Assembly (NCBI GenBank): GCA_030645355.1
Contig: JAUSNJ010000166.1
Location: forward strand, 1-43,429
Reading direction: 5' to 3'
Length of the DNA stretch: 43,429 bases
Source: Rhodoferax sp.
GTDB taxonomy: Bacteria; Pseudomonadota; Gammaproteobacteria; Burkholderiales; Burkholderiaceae_C
Shown here: in pieces, positions 34,236 to 43,036 of the stretch
How the letters are laid out: each line of letters begins with the position of its first letter
How positions within the stretch are numbered: position 1 is the stretch's first letter
Made by a program: the position numbers and the translations under genes
Notes under the pieces: generated by a model
What the model was told of the DNA's origin: nothing
What the model saw: the letters and a program-made list of their open reading frames with translations, nothing else
Databases searched by the model: none

Positions 34236-35208
34236 GGGCCAAGCGATCCACGGATCGCTTCTCGGCCGCAAACGTGTCGCGCATCAAACGCCCATAGTCC
34301 TGCGGTCCGAGGTACAGCAACTCCTGGTCGTACTTGGCGATCTCGTCACGGTGGCTGGGTTCCTGCATGGCGGCCTTGAAGGCGTCGTGCAGGGTCTGCA
34401 CCACGGCGGGTGAGAGTCCGCTCGGCCCCACCAGGCCGTAGGGTGACAAGGCGACCACGCCCAGCCCCAGCTCCTTCATGGTGGGCACATCGGGCCAGCG
34501 TTTGCTGCGGCCTTCGCCAAAGGTTGCCAGCAGGCGCAGCTTGCCCGATGCCACATAGGGCGCGAAGCCCGTCGAGTTGACACCCACCATCAATTGCTCA
34601 GCGGCCACCGCCAGCATTTGTTCCGCAGTGCCTTTGTAGGGCACATGCACGTAGCGCAGGCCCTGGCTCTCCATCAGTGCTTCCATGGCGGTATGTGGCG
34701 TGGTGCCTACCCCATTGGAGCCAACCGTGAGTTCACCCGGATGTTCGCGGGCCCAGCGCAACAGGTCGGCCACGGAACGAAACGGGCTGGCCGCGGGCAC
34801 CACGATGCCAAAGGTGTAGCCCGAAATTTGAAGAATGGGCGTGGTGTCACGGATCGGGTCCCACAGCACTTTTTGCGTGTGGGCAATCCGGAACACGGGC
34901 TGCGGCAACTGGGCAATGGTGTAGCCATCGGGCTTGGCCATCTGCAGCAGCGGCATGGCCATAGTCCCACCGGCACCGGGACGGTTTTCTACGATCAGAG
35001 GCTGCTTCAACCGCCGGGAAGCCTGCTCCGCCAGGATGCGCATCGAGATGTCGGTGGAGCCCCCTGCAGGCCAGGGCACGAGCAACGTGATGGGGCGCTG
35101 CGGATACGCGGGCTCCTCAGTCTTGGCAACCGGGGATGCGCTACTGGCTCCCAGGCCCAGCATGCCTGCCAACGTGACCAGGCACTGGCGCCGATTGGGT
35201 GATTTCAT
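34219..35208 (-). CDS. Bug/TctC-family periplasmic binding protein
   Basis: A 329-residue solute-binding protein with a basic signal ([19 protein letters not shown]) and the Bug family hallmarks: [34 protein letters not shown] and [13 protein letters not shown]. Such proteins bind carboxylates and are very numerous in Burkholderiales. It overlaps the convergent dehydrogenase gene by 17 bases; its end holds a hairpin (34241-34260). It sits just after the permease of the ABC operon, with an ATG at 35206-35208; a TTG at 35217 is the alternative start and would overlap the permease stop. No TctA/TctB membrane partners are here. Confidence 0.88.
   Translation of the reverse strand: MKSPNRRQCLVTLAGMLGLGASSASPVAKTEEPAYPQRPITLLVPWPAGGSTDISMRILAEQASRRLKQPLIVENRPGAGGTMAMPLLQMAKPDGYTIAQLPQPVFRIAHTQKVLWDPIRDTTPILQISGYTFGIVVPAASPFRSVADLLRWAREHPGELTVGSNGVGTTPHTAMEALMESQGLRYVHVPYKGTAEQMLAVAAEQLMVGVNSTGFAPYVASGKLRLLATFGEGRSKRWPDVPTMKELGLGVVALSPYGLVGPSGLSPAVVQTLHDAFKAAMQEPSHRDEIAKYDQELLYLGPQDYGRLMRDTFAAEKRSVDRLALTSGA
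34241..34260. terminator. Hairpin at the convergent dehydrogenase/Bug-gene ends
   Basis: AAGCGATCC-AC-GGATCGCTT, nine-base perfect arms, beginning 5 bases after the dehydrogenase stop and lying within the last codons of the Bug-family gene. No clear T run follows, so it is a plausible but unproven terminator. Confidence 0.45.
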
Positions 35209-35213
35209 GACTT

Positions 35214-36089
35214 TCAACTTCCTGCCCCACCGGGGCCGCGCTTGGTCAGGGCGCCAAAGCCGCGCTGGGGGTCGTAGCCCCAGCAGGCCAGGCTAAAGCA
35301 CAGCAGCAGGGTGGCCAGCACAACCCAGGGCGCGCTGCCGGGGTCCTTGCCGTACACCGCAAAGCGCATCCATTCAATGGCCAGGCTGAACGGATTCACG
35401 CGTGCCAGCTGGTAGACCCACTCGGCCCCCGACTCCTGCAATTTCCACAGCGGGTACAACGCGGTGGAGATGAAGTACATGGGGAAAATCACAAAGTTCA
35501 TGGTGCCGGCAAAGTTCTCCAGCTGGCGGATGTGCACACTCAGCAGCAGGCCAATCGAGCCCAGCATCAAGGCTCCGCAGACCAGCGCCAACAGAAAGTG
35601 CGGCAACTGCGTGCCCAAGAGCGGCAACTGCGTGCCCAACAGGGCCGCAACCACCAGGAAGGCCAGCACCTGGATCAGCGACAGCACGGTCGTCGCAATG
35701 AGCTTGCAGGCCAGCACCCACCAGCGCGGCAGCGGCGCCGTCAGCAGCAGCCGCATCAGCCCCATCTCGCGGTCGTAGACCATGGCCAGCGAGGACTGCA
35801 TGCCATTGAACAGCAGCACCATGCCGACCAGGCCGGGGGCGATGTACTCGTCGTAGGTGATATAGGTGTCATAGGGCTCGACCACGGCCACACCAAAGAC
35901 GTTGCGAAAACCCGCAGCAAAAACAACCAGCCACAACAGGGGCCGCACCAGGGCCGACAGCAGGCGGCCATACTGGCGCGAAAACTTGAACAGCTCGCGC
36001 CCGACGATGGCCTGCAGCGCGAGCAAGGCGTGCCGCCAACCGGTGAGCGCGCCCTCCCGTAGCCGGTAGACAGTGGGCAGTGGTGTCAT
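35214..36089 (-). CDS. ABC-2 type permease, PQQ-alcohol-dehydrogenase-associated (PedC-like)
   Basis: A 291-residue membrane protein with about six hydrophobic segments (LLWLVVFAAGFRNVFG, GLVGMVLLFNGMQSSLAM, VLSLIQVLAFLVVAALLG, MLGSIGLLLSV, FVIFPMYFISTALYP, VVLATLLLCFSLACWGY) and the ABC-2 exporter layout with YDREMGLMRLLLTAPLP. It matches the permease recurrent in PQQ alcohol dehydrogenase loci. It starts by an ATGA overlap with the binding-protein stop. A tandem duplication of 21 bases gives LLGTQLP twice. The substrate is unknown; export is likely from the ABC-2 class. Confidence 0.88.
   Translation of the reverse strand: MTPLPTVYRLREGALTGWRHALLALQAIVGRELFKFSRQYGRLLSALVRPLLWLVVFAAGFRNVFGVAVVEPYDTYITYDEYIAPGLVGMVLLFNGMQSSLAMVYDREMGLMRLLLTAPLPRWWVLACKLIATTVLSLIQVLAFLVVAALLGTQLPLLGTQLPHFLLALVCGALMLGSIGLLLSVHIRQLENFAGTMNFVIFPMYFISTALYPLWKLQESGAEWVYQLARVNPFSLAIEWMRFAVYGKDPGSAPWVVLATLLLCFSLACWGYDPQRGFGALTKRGPGGAGS
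35600..35641. repeat. Tandem 21-base duplication inside the permease gene
   Basis: Two nearly identical 21-base units (35600-35620 and 35621-35641), differing at one base, encode LLGTQLP-LLGTQLP. Because 21 is a multiple of three the frame is preserved. It probably arose by slippage in a loop between membrane helices. Confidence 0.8.
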
Positions 36090-37276
36090 AGTCGATTGGG
36101 GCAACGTTTTTCGTTGCGATCCACCCCCAGCGTGTCCAGCACGTTGTGCGGGTGCAAAACGCCCTCCACCGGCGCGACGCCGACCACGCCCTGGCCATCG
36201 GTCAGCAGCAGGGTCTGCTGCAACTGGCCGTCCCAGGGTCGGAATTGCAGGGACACGCCCTTGGAGCCATCCAGGGCCAACCGGTTCAGGGCCACCAGCA
36301 GCTCGCCCGGGCCTGCCTTGGCCAGGCCGCTGGCTGCCTGGCTGATGGCCTTGCCCGCCATCCAGCTGGCCCAGTCCTGCTGGGTCATGGGGCGTTGGTA
36401 GGCCTTTGTGAAACGGCGCGACACCTGCGGCGCGCCATAGCGCTCGTATTGGGCATGCCAGGCCAATGGCACCAGGCCGGCGTCCCCCACCACGGGCCTG
36501 GCGGCCTGGATGTTGTACGGCAAGCTGCGCGCAAACTCGCCGTCGGAATCAACCACCCAGACCGCGTCGTAGGTGACACCACTGGTCAGTAGCAGGGGAT
36601 TGGCCAGGTCCCGCTCACGTGGGTCGGCCGACAATTTGAACAGCCGCTGTTCCACCAGCTTGAGCCCATACCGGCGCAGGCTGGTCTGCGCGGTGGCCCC
36701 CCGAACGCGGTCTTGCTCGGTGGGGCCGGTCAACAGCAGCACCTGCATCCATTTGCGCGACACCAGGGCCTGGGCCAGTGCGTCGGCGCGCATGCGGTCG
36801 CTGGGCAGGGTGTGCAACAGGTTGCGCTGGCATTGGGCCTCGCGCAGGGTGTCCACTTCCGAGCCGACATTGATGACCGGCAACTTGACCGCCGCCGACA
36901 CGGCCGCCACCCAGGCCGCTGGCAGGTTGACCACCAGAGCCTGCTGACCGGCCTTCTCGGCCTGCTGCGCGGCCGCGCGGGCGGCTTCCAGGCTGGAGAC
37001 GCTGTGGGCCTTCCAGCTGATCTGGGTCTTGGCGGCGTCCAGCTCGAAACGGACGTCGGCCAGCGCCTGGCTCCAGCCCTCAGCAGCCGGGCCACCCGCA
37101 TGGCCCAGGTAGGCGCGCTCCAACCTCTGCTTGGTCTGTTCGGGCGCGTCCTGGTCTTCCAGCAGCGTCACGCTCCAGTTGGCGGTGTGCGCGGTGGCAC
37201 AGGCCAGAGCCAGCGCCCCGGCGCACAACAGGCGGTGCGCAGACTGATTCAGGCTGGCAGACATGGACTGGAACAT
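36086..37276 (-). CDS. Periplasmic binding protein of the PQQ-dehydrogenase ABC system
   Basis: A 396-residue protein with a signal peptide (LLCAGALALACATAHT) and a type I periplasmic binding fold (VVNLPAAWVAAVSAAVKLPV, LLLTGPTEQDRVRGATAQTS, AVWVVDSDGEFARSLP). It corresponds to the binding-protein-like component always found with the PQQ-alcohol-dehydrogenase ABC exporter set. The stop overlaps the permease start (ATGA). It starts 7 bases after the propeller gene with GAGG upstream. Confidence 0.85.
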   Translation of the reverse strand: MFQSMSASLNQSAHRLLCAGALALACATAHTANWSVTLLEDQDAPEQTKQRLERAYLGHAGGPAAEGWSQALADVRFELDAAKTQISWKAHSVSSLEAARAAAQQAEKAGQQALVVNLPAAWVAAVSAAVKLPVINVGSEVDTLREAQCQRNLLHTLPSDRMRADALAQALVSRKWMQVLLLTGPTEQDRVRGATAQTSLRRYGLKLVEQRLFKLSADPRERDLANPLLLTSGVTYDAVWVVDSDGEFARSLPYNIQAARPVVGDAGLVPLAWHAQYERYGAPQVSRRFTKAYQRPMTQQDWASWMAGKAISQAASGLAKAGPGELLVALNRLALDGSKGVSLQFRPWDGQLQQTLLLTDGQGVVGVAPVEGVLHPHNVLDTLGVDRNEKRCPNRL

Positions 37277-37283
37277 GGGCGCC

Positions 37284-38273
37284 TCAATCGGTCAGCACTA
37301 CGGTGTGCGGCACCCGCCCCACCGGCAGGCTGACCAGGGCCTTGGCCCGCACGGTATCCACCACCGTCATGTCATCGGACAGCCCGTTGACCACATACAG
37401 CCGGGTCTCGTCGGCATTCAAGGCCAGACTCCAGGGGCGTTTGCCCACCAGCACCTGGTCCGTCACCTGGCGGCTCGCCACATCGACAAAGGCAATATGG
37501 TTGGCGCGGCCCATGGTCACATAGGCCCGCTTGCCATCGCGCGTCATGACCAGACCTATGGGCGTGATGTCGCTGGCACGGGCGCCCTTGAGTTGCAGGG
37601 GGATGGTAGCGAGCACGCTGTAGTCCTTGAGCGAGACCACGCTGACGCTGGCGCCCAGCTCGTTGGTGACCCACAGCTCCTGGGCATCGGGCGTGACGGC
37701 AAAGCGGCGCGGACGTTTACCCACCGCAATGTTCTTGCGTACCGTCTTGCTGGCGACGTCCACCACATGAACCATGTTGGCGACCTCGGAGGTCACAAAC
37801 ACGGTCTTCCCATCGGGCGATACCTTGACACCCTCGGGCTCCGCGCCCACCTTGACCTGGCCAGTGGGCTTGCCATTCATGGCATCGACAAAGCTCAGTT
37901 CGGCGTCGTCTTCGTTCGATACAAAAATGGTCTTGCCGTCGGCGGACAGGTCAAACATCTCCGGGTTGTCACCCAGGGGGATGCGCCGCACGGACTTGCG
38001 CGTGGCGACGTCCATCACATCGGCGGCGTTGGAGTCACTGCAGGCCACCAGCAGTTGCTTGCGGTCCGCACTGAGCTGCATGTGGCGTGGCCGCTTGCAG
38101 GTCGGCACGGTGGCGGTAACCTTGCCCTGGGCCAGGTCCACCAGGGTGATGGCGTTGTTCTTCTCGCTGGAAATCCACGCCAAGTTTTGCGCAGCGACCG
38201 CAGTGGTGGCCAGCATACAGGCCAGCAGCAACACGGCGCGCACGCCAGGGGAAGCAAGGGAATTTGCAATCAT
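37284..38273 (-). CDS. PQQ-catabolism-associated beta-propeller protein
   Basis: A 329-residue secreted protein: signal peptide to about AVAAQ, then YVTN/NHL-type propeller repeats (for example MFDLSADGKTIFVSNEDDAE, GVKVSPDGKTVFVTSEVANM and LVMTRDGKRAYVTMGR). Such propellers accompany PQQ alcohol dehydrogenases and ABC exporters; the role is not established. Its ATG overlaps the ATPase stop as ATGA. Confidence 0.88.
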   Translation of the reverse strand: MIANSLASPGVRAVLLLACMLATTAVAAQNLAWISSEKNNAITLVDLAQGKVTATVPTCKRPRHMQLSADRKQLLVACSDSNAADVMDVATRKSVRRIPLGDNPEMFDLSADGKTIFVSNEDDAELSFVDAMNGKPTGQVKVGAEPEGVKVSPDGKTVFVTSEVANMVHVVDVASKTVRKNIAVGKRPRRFAVTPDAQELWVTNELGASVSVVSLKDYSVLATIPLQLKGARASDITPIGLVMTRDGKRAYVTMGRANHIAFVDVASRQVTDQVLVGKRPWSLALNADETRLYVVNGLSDDMTVVDTVRAKALVSLPVGRVPHTVVLTD

Positions 38274-39007
38274 GAAATTTCCAGAACGTGTGAGGAGTGG
38301 GTCATGGCAATAAAGCCCTGCTCCAGGGTCTCGCCCCCGAGCTGAAGCCGAACTTCCGCAGGCGAACCGTTGGCCACCACGGTGCCGCGCTGCAGCACCA
38401 CCACGCGGTCCGCCTGCTCCGCTTCGTCTACCAGGTGCGTGGCCCACAAGACCATGCACTGGTGATCGCGCACCTGGGCTTTGACCGCTTGCAACAGGTC
38501 GCGGCGCGACTTGGGGTCGAGCCCGACCGTGGGTTCGTCCATCAGGATGAGGTCCGGACAGTGCAACAGCGCCCGCGCCAGTTCAACCTTGCGGCGGTTG
38601 CCCCCGGACAACTCCCGCACGGGCCGCCCCCACGCGTCTGGCAGGCCAAACTGCTCCAGCAGCGCCTGAGCCCGACCCAGCCACGCCGGCTCGCGCAGGC
38701 CATGCAATGCGGCGTGGAACACCAGGTTGCGCAGCACCGACAGGTCCAGGTCCAGTGCCTGCTGCTGAAACACCGCGCCCAGGCGGGCCAGCACCTTTTG
38801 CGGCTGGCGCTGCAGGGACACGCCAAACAACTCCACGTCGCCGGTGTCGGGCGCAAACAGCCCGGTCAGGACCTGAAAGAGCGTGGATTTACCGGCCCCG
38901 TTGGGGCCGAGCAGGGCACAGAACTGCCCCGGTTCCAGGTCCAGGGACAGTTGGTCTAGGGCGAGCTGGTCTCCATACCGCTTGCTGATGTTATGGATCG
39001 ACAGCAT
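38270..39007 (-). CDS. ABC transporter ATPase, PQQ-alcohol-dehydrogenase-associated
   Basis: A 245-residue ABC ATPase with Walker A GPNGAGKST, signature LSGGNRRKVELARAL and Walker B LILMDEPTVGLDP; the H-loop is in VLWATHLVDEAEQ. It powers the ABC-2 permease encoded three genes downstream. It is the first gene of a five-gene operon (ATPase, propeller, binding protein, permease, Bug-type binding protein), with stop/start overlaps at two junctions. Confidence 0.92.
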   Translation of the reverse strand: MLSIHNISKRYGDQLALDQLSLDLEPGQFCALLGPNGAGKSTLFQVLTGLFAPDTGDVELFGVSLQRQPQKVLARLGAVFQQQALDLDLSVLRNLVFHAALHGLREPAWLGRAQALLEQFGLPDAWGRPVRELSGGNRRKVELARALLHCPDLILMDEPTVGLDPKSRRDLLQAVKAQVRDHQCMVLWATHLVDEAEQADRVVVLQRGTVVANGSPAEVRLQLGGETLEQGFIAMTHSSHVLEIS

Positions 39008-39097
39008 GGCTCAACCGGGGGTAAACCAGCAGCTGCTGTGTTGCAATATGGAGCACATGGTTCAGTCCGGTTCATGGTTGGATGATGTGCCATGAAC

Positions 39098-39114
39098 TGC
39101 ACATTCCATGCCAA
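39098..39114 (-). promoter_or_regulatory. Candidate sigma-54 promoter of the ABC operon
   Basis: The minus strand reads TTGGCATGGAATGTGCA: GG (39112-39111), ten bases, GC (39100-39099). The -24 box is strong and the -12 box (TGTGC) is imperfect. It lies about 92 bases before the ATPase ATG and between the activator gene and the operon. Confidence 0.6.
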
Positions 39115-39137
39115 TGAAGCGGCCAGCGGCATGCAGG

Positions 39138-41147
39138 CTACTCCTGCTTCTTGAGCTTGCGGTAAATCGTGTTGCGGCTGATGTTCAGCAGCTTGGAGGC
39201 GCTGGACACATTGCCGCCACACGCATCCAGGGCCCGTCGGATGGTTGCGATTTCAACCTGCTCCAGGTTGTCCATCGGTGACGCAGGGGCTGTTGGCGTG
39301 CTCGATGCCTGCAACGGGTCCGTCAGGCTGGAGAAGGATGGCGTGCCAGCGGTTTCGCGTGGCAACGGTGCCAGGGCCACCAACGCGGCAAGCTCCTCGT
39401 GAAAGTCATCCGCCAGGTGCGCCGTGGTGATCTCCGCGCCATCGCTGGCCATGATGGCCGCGGTCTTCAGCACATTGTTCAACTGGCGCAGGTTGCCGGG
39501 CCAGGAATAGCGCAGGAAGGCTTCCATCAGCTTGGGCTGAATGCGCAATGCCTGAGTAGGCGCCAACACCCGCAGGATCTTCTGGCACAGCGCGGCCAGG
39601 TCGGTACGCTCGCGCAAGCTGGGCAACTTGACCGAAATGCCGTTGATGCGGTAGTACAAGTCCTCGCGAAATGCGCGCTGGTCGATCAGCTCGCGCAGGT
39701 TGCGGTGTGTGGCACAGATCAGGTTGACGTCGATATCCATGGCCTGGTGCCCGCCCAGCGGGACCACCTTGCGCTCCTGCAGCACCCGCAGCAGCCGTGC
39801 CTGCAACGACAGCGGCATGTCCCCGATTTCGTCGAGGAACAGCGTCCCGCCATTGGCCTGCAGCAGCTTGCCCGCCGCCCCCTTGCGCTTGGCGCCGGTA
39901 AACGCGCCCTCCTCGTAGCCAAACAGCTCGGACTCGATCAGCTGCTCGGGAATCGAGGCGCAGTTGATGGCCACAAATGGGCGTTCGCGGCGCTGGCTGA
40001 ACTGATGAATAGCATTGGCCAGCAGTTCCTTTCCGGTGCCGGTTTCGCCCAGTATCAGGATGGAGATGTCCTTGTCAATAACGTGCCTGAGCTTCTGGGT
40101 CACGGCCCGCACGCGAACATCGCCGCAGTCCAGATCGTCCAACTGCAGCTGGGCCTTCTTGGCCGCTGGCGGGGTGCCTGGACGCGCCAAGGCGGGCGCA
40201 GGCAGGGCCGGCGACGGCTGCGCCGCGGCGGATGGCACGCTACGGAAATTCGCCGAAATGGTGGCCCCGCTCCAACTGACGCGAACGTATATTTCCCGTC
40301 CGTTGGGCTGGTGCATTTTCAGCGGTGTGAACGAGGCCAGACGCAGCGTGTCCATCAGCTCGCCAAAGCCCAGCCCAAACAACGCGCGCAAGCCCTGGAC
40401 GCGCAAGGCGGACGCGCTGGTACCCAGAATGTGCAGGCCAGCGCGGTTGGTGCCCATGATCCTGCCATCTTCATCAAAGGCAATCGTGCCCTCTTCCGCG
40501 GTACCGATCAGCTCAGCCTGGGTGTGGAAATGCAGCTGCAGCGCCTGGCGGAATTTGTCGCGGAACCAGTTGTTTTCTATGGTGCGCGCGCACATCTCCA
40601 CGAGCATCATGGTGTGCGGATGGAAGGAGCGCTGGTCACCCGAAACATCGAGCACGCCGATCACATTGCCCGAATGGTCGACGATGGGCGAGGCTGCGCA
40701 CGACAGGAAATGGTTGGACTGGATGTAGTGCTCGTCACCGTGCACATAGATGTCGGTTTCCAATACCAGGGCCGTGCCGATGGCGTTGGTGCCCTTGGAC
40801 GATTCGGACCAGGCCACACCCGGACGCAAGGCCACTTTCTCGGCGTAGGTGTTGAACGCGCTCTGGCAGCGGGTGCGCAAAATGGTCCCCGTGCCATCGG
40901 TCAGTACGATCATGCTGCCGAAGTCGCCCACGCGTTTGCCCAGCATTTCCACGACCGAACTGGCCTGCGCGATCAGACGTGCATTGCGCTCCAGCGTGAG
41001 CCGAAAGTCGGCCAGGGCCTGGGCGGAATAGTCGCTGGACTCATAGGGCTTCAGGCCCTGGTAGCGGCACCGGGCATGCGACTCAATGATGATTTGTTTG
41101 GGCAGCGACAAGCCGTCCTGTGTGGCTATTTCCAATGCAGCAGTCAT
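39138..41147 (-). CDS. AcoR-like sigma-54-dependent activator
   Basis: A 669-residue enhancer-binding protein: N-terminal GAF-type sensor (about 60-200, IVLTDGTGTILRTR, WSESSKGTNAIGTAL), a PAS-like region (about 215-300, IAFDEDGRIMGTNRAG), AAA+ domain with Walker A GETGTGKE, GAFTGA loop and Walker B LFLDE, and a Fis-type helix-turn-helix at the end (GNVSSASKLLNISRNTIYRKL). This is the AcoR/PedR2-like architecture that activates alcohol or acetoin catabolism genes with sigma-54. AGGAG precedes the ATG. Four candidate sigma-54 promoters lie around it; it is the only such activator in this half. The ligand is unknown, likely an alcohol or aldehyde. Confidence 0.93.
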   Translation of the reverse strand: MTAALEIATQDGLSLPKQIIIESHARCRYQGLKPYESSDYSAQALADFRLTLERNARLIAQASSVVEMLGKRVGDFGSMIVLTDGTGTILRTRCQSAFNTYAEKVALRPGVAWSESSKGTNAIGTALVLETDIYVHGDEHYIQSNHFLSCAASPIVDHSGNVIGVLDVSGDQRSFHPHTMMLVEMCARTIENNWFRDKFRQALQLHFHTQAELIGTAEEGTIAFDEDGRIMGTNRAGLHILGTSASALRVQGLRALFGLGFGELMDTLRLASFTPLKMHQPNGREIYVRVSWSGATISANFRSVPSAAAQPSPALPAPALARPGTPPAAKKAQLQLDDLDCGDVRVRAVTQKLRHVIDKDISILILGETGTGKELLANAIHQFSQRRERPFVAINCASIPEQLIESELFGYEEGAFTGAKRKGAAGKLLQANGGTLFLDEIGDMPLSLQARLLRVLQERKVVPLGGHQAMDIDVNLICATHRNLRELIDQRAFREDLYYRINGISVKLPSLRERTDLAALCQKILRVLAPTQALRIQPKLMEAFLRYSWPGNLRQLNNVLKTAAIMASDGAEITTAHLADDFHEELAALVALAPLPRETAGTPSFSSLTDPLQASSTPTAPASPMDNLEQVEIATIRRALDACGGNVSSASKLLNISRNTIYRKLKKQE

Positions 41148-41340
41148 GTCGTGTCTCCTGTTCGGGTAATCCCGTATTTTTCAGGTCGGAATCTGTTTCG
41201 TCTTGTGGCGAATTGGATCAGCAAAGCGTCCTGTGTACCTTGCGCAGAGCCCCCTGCCAAGCTTTGTTTTTGTGAATCCGCGCAGTGTACGCGCCTGAAG
41301 TTTCTACTTGCCTTACAGCGTGACAGCCTGCCAACAGCGC

Positions 41341-41358
41341 TTGGCATAGTAGTTGCTG
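41341..41358 (+). promoter_or_regulatory. Sigma-54 promoter of the PedF-type cytochrome
   Basis: TTGGCATAGTAGTTGCTG: GG (41343-41344), ten bases, GC (41355-41356), near-perfect consensus. It is 40 bases before the cytochrome ATG. Confidence 0.85.
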
Positions 41359-41395
41359 ATAAGCCTGGGTCCACCAACTCATCTGCGACTCAACC

Positions 41396-41890
41396 ATGAA
41401 AACTTTATCCCGATTCCATGTACGTGCCTCAGGCACTTTTGCGGCCTTGATGCTGTCGCTGTCAAGTGCCGCATGGGCGCATGGCGATGTGACACCCCAA
41501 GCCGTCGACACCTCAGGCTTGCCCACTCTTGGCAGCGAATGGAAAACAGCAAACCCCTTTCGCGGCAATGCCAGCGCCATCAAGATTGGCGCATCCGCCT
41601 ATGGGCAGAACTGCGCACGCTGCCATGGGCTGGACGCCGTCTCCGGCGGCATTGCGCCCGACCTGCGCAAGATGGACAACGAATGCGCCACGCAAAAAGA
41701 TCTCAAGAAACAGAACCAGTGTCTGCAAACGATAGATGACTATTTTGCGGGCCGGGTCCGGCGCGGGTTTACCCGCAATGGCGCCGTCTACATGCCACCG
41801 TTCGAGGGCATCCTTAACCAGGAAGCGGTCTGGTCCCTGAAGGCCTACCTGGAAAGCCGCCGCGAAAAACCGCTGATCGCGGCCAAGTGA
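41396..41890 (+). CDS. pedF: PedF-type cytochrome c, partner of PQQ alcohol dehydrogenase
   Basis: A 164-residue periplasmic cytochrome: signal peptide to about AAWAHG, haem motif CARCH (C73, C76, H77), axial Met in VYMPPFEG (M133), and two extra cysteines (C97, C109) between them, the four-cysteine pattern of the alcohol/methanol-metabolism cytochromes. It accepts electrons from the PQQ dehydrogenase. A sigma-54 promoter precedes it. It is followed 14 bases later by a MoxJ-like gene. Confidence 0.9.
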   Translation: MKTLSRFHVRASGTFAALMLSLSSAAWAHGDVTPQAVDTSGLPTLGSEWKTANPFRGNASAIKIGASAYGQNCARCHGLDAVSGGIAPDLRKMDNECATQKDLKKQNQCLQTIDDYFAGRVRRGFTRNGAVYMPPFEGILNQEAVWSLKAYLESRREKPLIAAK

Positions 41891-41904
41891 TCACAGGAGT
41901 TGGC

Positions 41905-42768
41905 ATGACACACACAAACAGCCACCGCGCGTTGACGCGCCGCCACTTGCTGCACGCGGCGGCCTTGCTGCCACTGGGCGGACTCATAGGTGCAGCGCAG
42001 GCCCAGGAGAGCGACGCGCTGGCGCGCATTCGCACACGCGGCAGCCTGAGTGTGGCGGTCTACAACGCCATGCCGCCCTTTCACGCCGGCGGCGCCGGCA
42101 TCGATGTGCTGATTGCGGAACAACTGGCCAGCGCACTGGGTGTCAAGCTGAACCTGCTGCCCTTCAGTGCTGGAGAGAACATGGGAGACGACCTGCGCAA
42201 CATGGTCTGGAAGGGCCATTACCTGGGCTTTGGTCCGGCCGATGTGCTGCTCCATGTGCCGGTGGACAAGCCCCTGATGGACAGCGAGAAACAGACGCTG
42301 ATCTTTGCCCCGTATTACAAGGAAACCGTTGCGCTGGCCTACCGCATCGGGCCTATTCCCCGCATCGACAGCCTGGCGGACCTTAAGGGTCTCAAGGTCG
42401 CTGTACCCGGCCAGACGCTGGCGGGCTGGCTGCTGCTGGGGGCCGACGACGGCGCCTACCGCGAACAGTTGATCACCCGCATGGACGACGGCACGCAGGC
42501 GGCCCGCCTGCTGCTGTCCGCCGATGTGGACGTGGCCGCCGGCAATGCATCCGAGCTGCACAGCGTGCTCAAGGGCGACAAGCAGTTCCGTGTCATTCCG
42601 CTGCCGATCCCCCGCGCACCGCGCAACGGCTGGGCAGTGGGCATGGCCGTGAAAGAAAGTGCGCCGGAACTGGCCCGCGCGCTGCAAGCCGCCGTCAACA
42701 GTATGGCGGCTGACTCTCGCCTGTCGCAGATTTTTGCCACTCAGGGAGTACCCTGGACAGCGGCCTGA
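41905..42768 (+). CDS. Quinoprotein-associated periplasmic binding protein (MoxJ/XoxJ-like)
   Basis: A 287-residue type II periplasmic binding protein: signal with twin Arg (ALTRRHLLHAAALLPLGG), then GSLSVAVYNAMPPFHAGG, GIDVLIAEQLASALGVKL and VAVPGQTLAGWLLLG. XoxJ/MoxJ proteins are needed for methanol dehydrogenase activity and may help maturation or bind the apo-enzyme rather than transport solutes. The ATG at 41905 has AGGAG six bases upstream; a GTG at 41887 would overlap the cytochrome stop. Its stop lies inside a hairpin (42764-42783). Confidence 0.85.
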   Translation: MTHTNSHRALTRRHLLHAAALLPLGGLIGAAQAQESDALARIRTRGSLSVAVYNAMPPFHAGGAGIDVLIAEQLASALGVKLNLLPFSAGENMGDDLRNMVWKGHYLGFGPADVLLHVPVDKPLMDSEKQTLIFAPYYKETVALAYRIGPIPRIDSLADLKGLKVAVPGQTLAGWLLLGADDGAYREQLITRMDDGTQAARLLLSADVDVAAGNASELHSVLKGDKQFRVIPLPIPRAPRNGWAVGMAVKESAPELARALQAAVNSMAADSRLSQIFATQGVPWTAA

Positions 42769-42783
42769 ACGAAGACGTTCAGG
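42764..42783 (+). terminator. Hairpin at the stop of the MoxJ-like gene
   Basis: CCTGAACG-AAGA-CGTTCAGG, eight-base perfect stem, tetraloop. It overlaps the stop codon and has no T run, so termination is uncertain. Confidence 0.45.
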
Positions 42784-43036
42784 GAAGGCACTGCAGCCAT
42801 TTCTTGCGGCGCGGGTTTGGCGGGGCCGGTGGGCCGGGTATCCCTTCGCGTGTGTTGGCCCGCCTGTTCTGCAACTACAGCGAATGGAGACGACGGAGGG
42901 ACACCCAGCGCTGCGCCCGCCCGCCGTGCGCAGTCGTTTCGTGTGCCACAAACAAAGTGGGCGGGTGACATCCGCATAGCCCCAGCTGGAGGGCAACATG
43001 ACCATCAAACTGAGTTGAAACGCCCGCTTTTCTAAA
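42784..43036. other. Gap with no recognised gene
   Basis: 253 bases. The minus strand keeps an open frame here (42741-42977) of odd composition, rich in R, P and A, that I do not recognise as a family; it resembles the spurious frames of dispersed intergenic sequences. I see no promoter or RNA. Confidence 0.4.

Noticed and set aside
32739..34271. Long open frame (510 codons) opposite the PQQ dehydrogenase
   Set aside because: Antisense shadow with unnatural composition; the dehydrogenase has signal peptide, active site and ribosome site.
39039..39103. Two imperfect inverted repeats (TGTTGC...GCACA and TGTGC-N8-GCACA) as activator sites
   Set aside because: One lies downstream of the predicted start and the other overlaps the -12 box, which is unlike an upstream enhancer; no matching sites were seen at the other promoters.
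32305..41322. ACAGCGTG octamer upstream of the dehydrogenase (twice) and PedF cytochrome as a shared motif
   Set aside because: The same octamer also occurs inside coding sequence (for example near 1353 and 42558), so its recurrence is not convincing.
39399..41399. Open frame of 666 codons opposite the AcoR-like activator
   Set aside because: Antisense shadow; the activator has all AAA+ motifs on the other strand.
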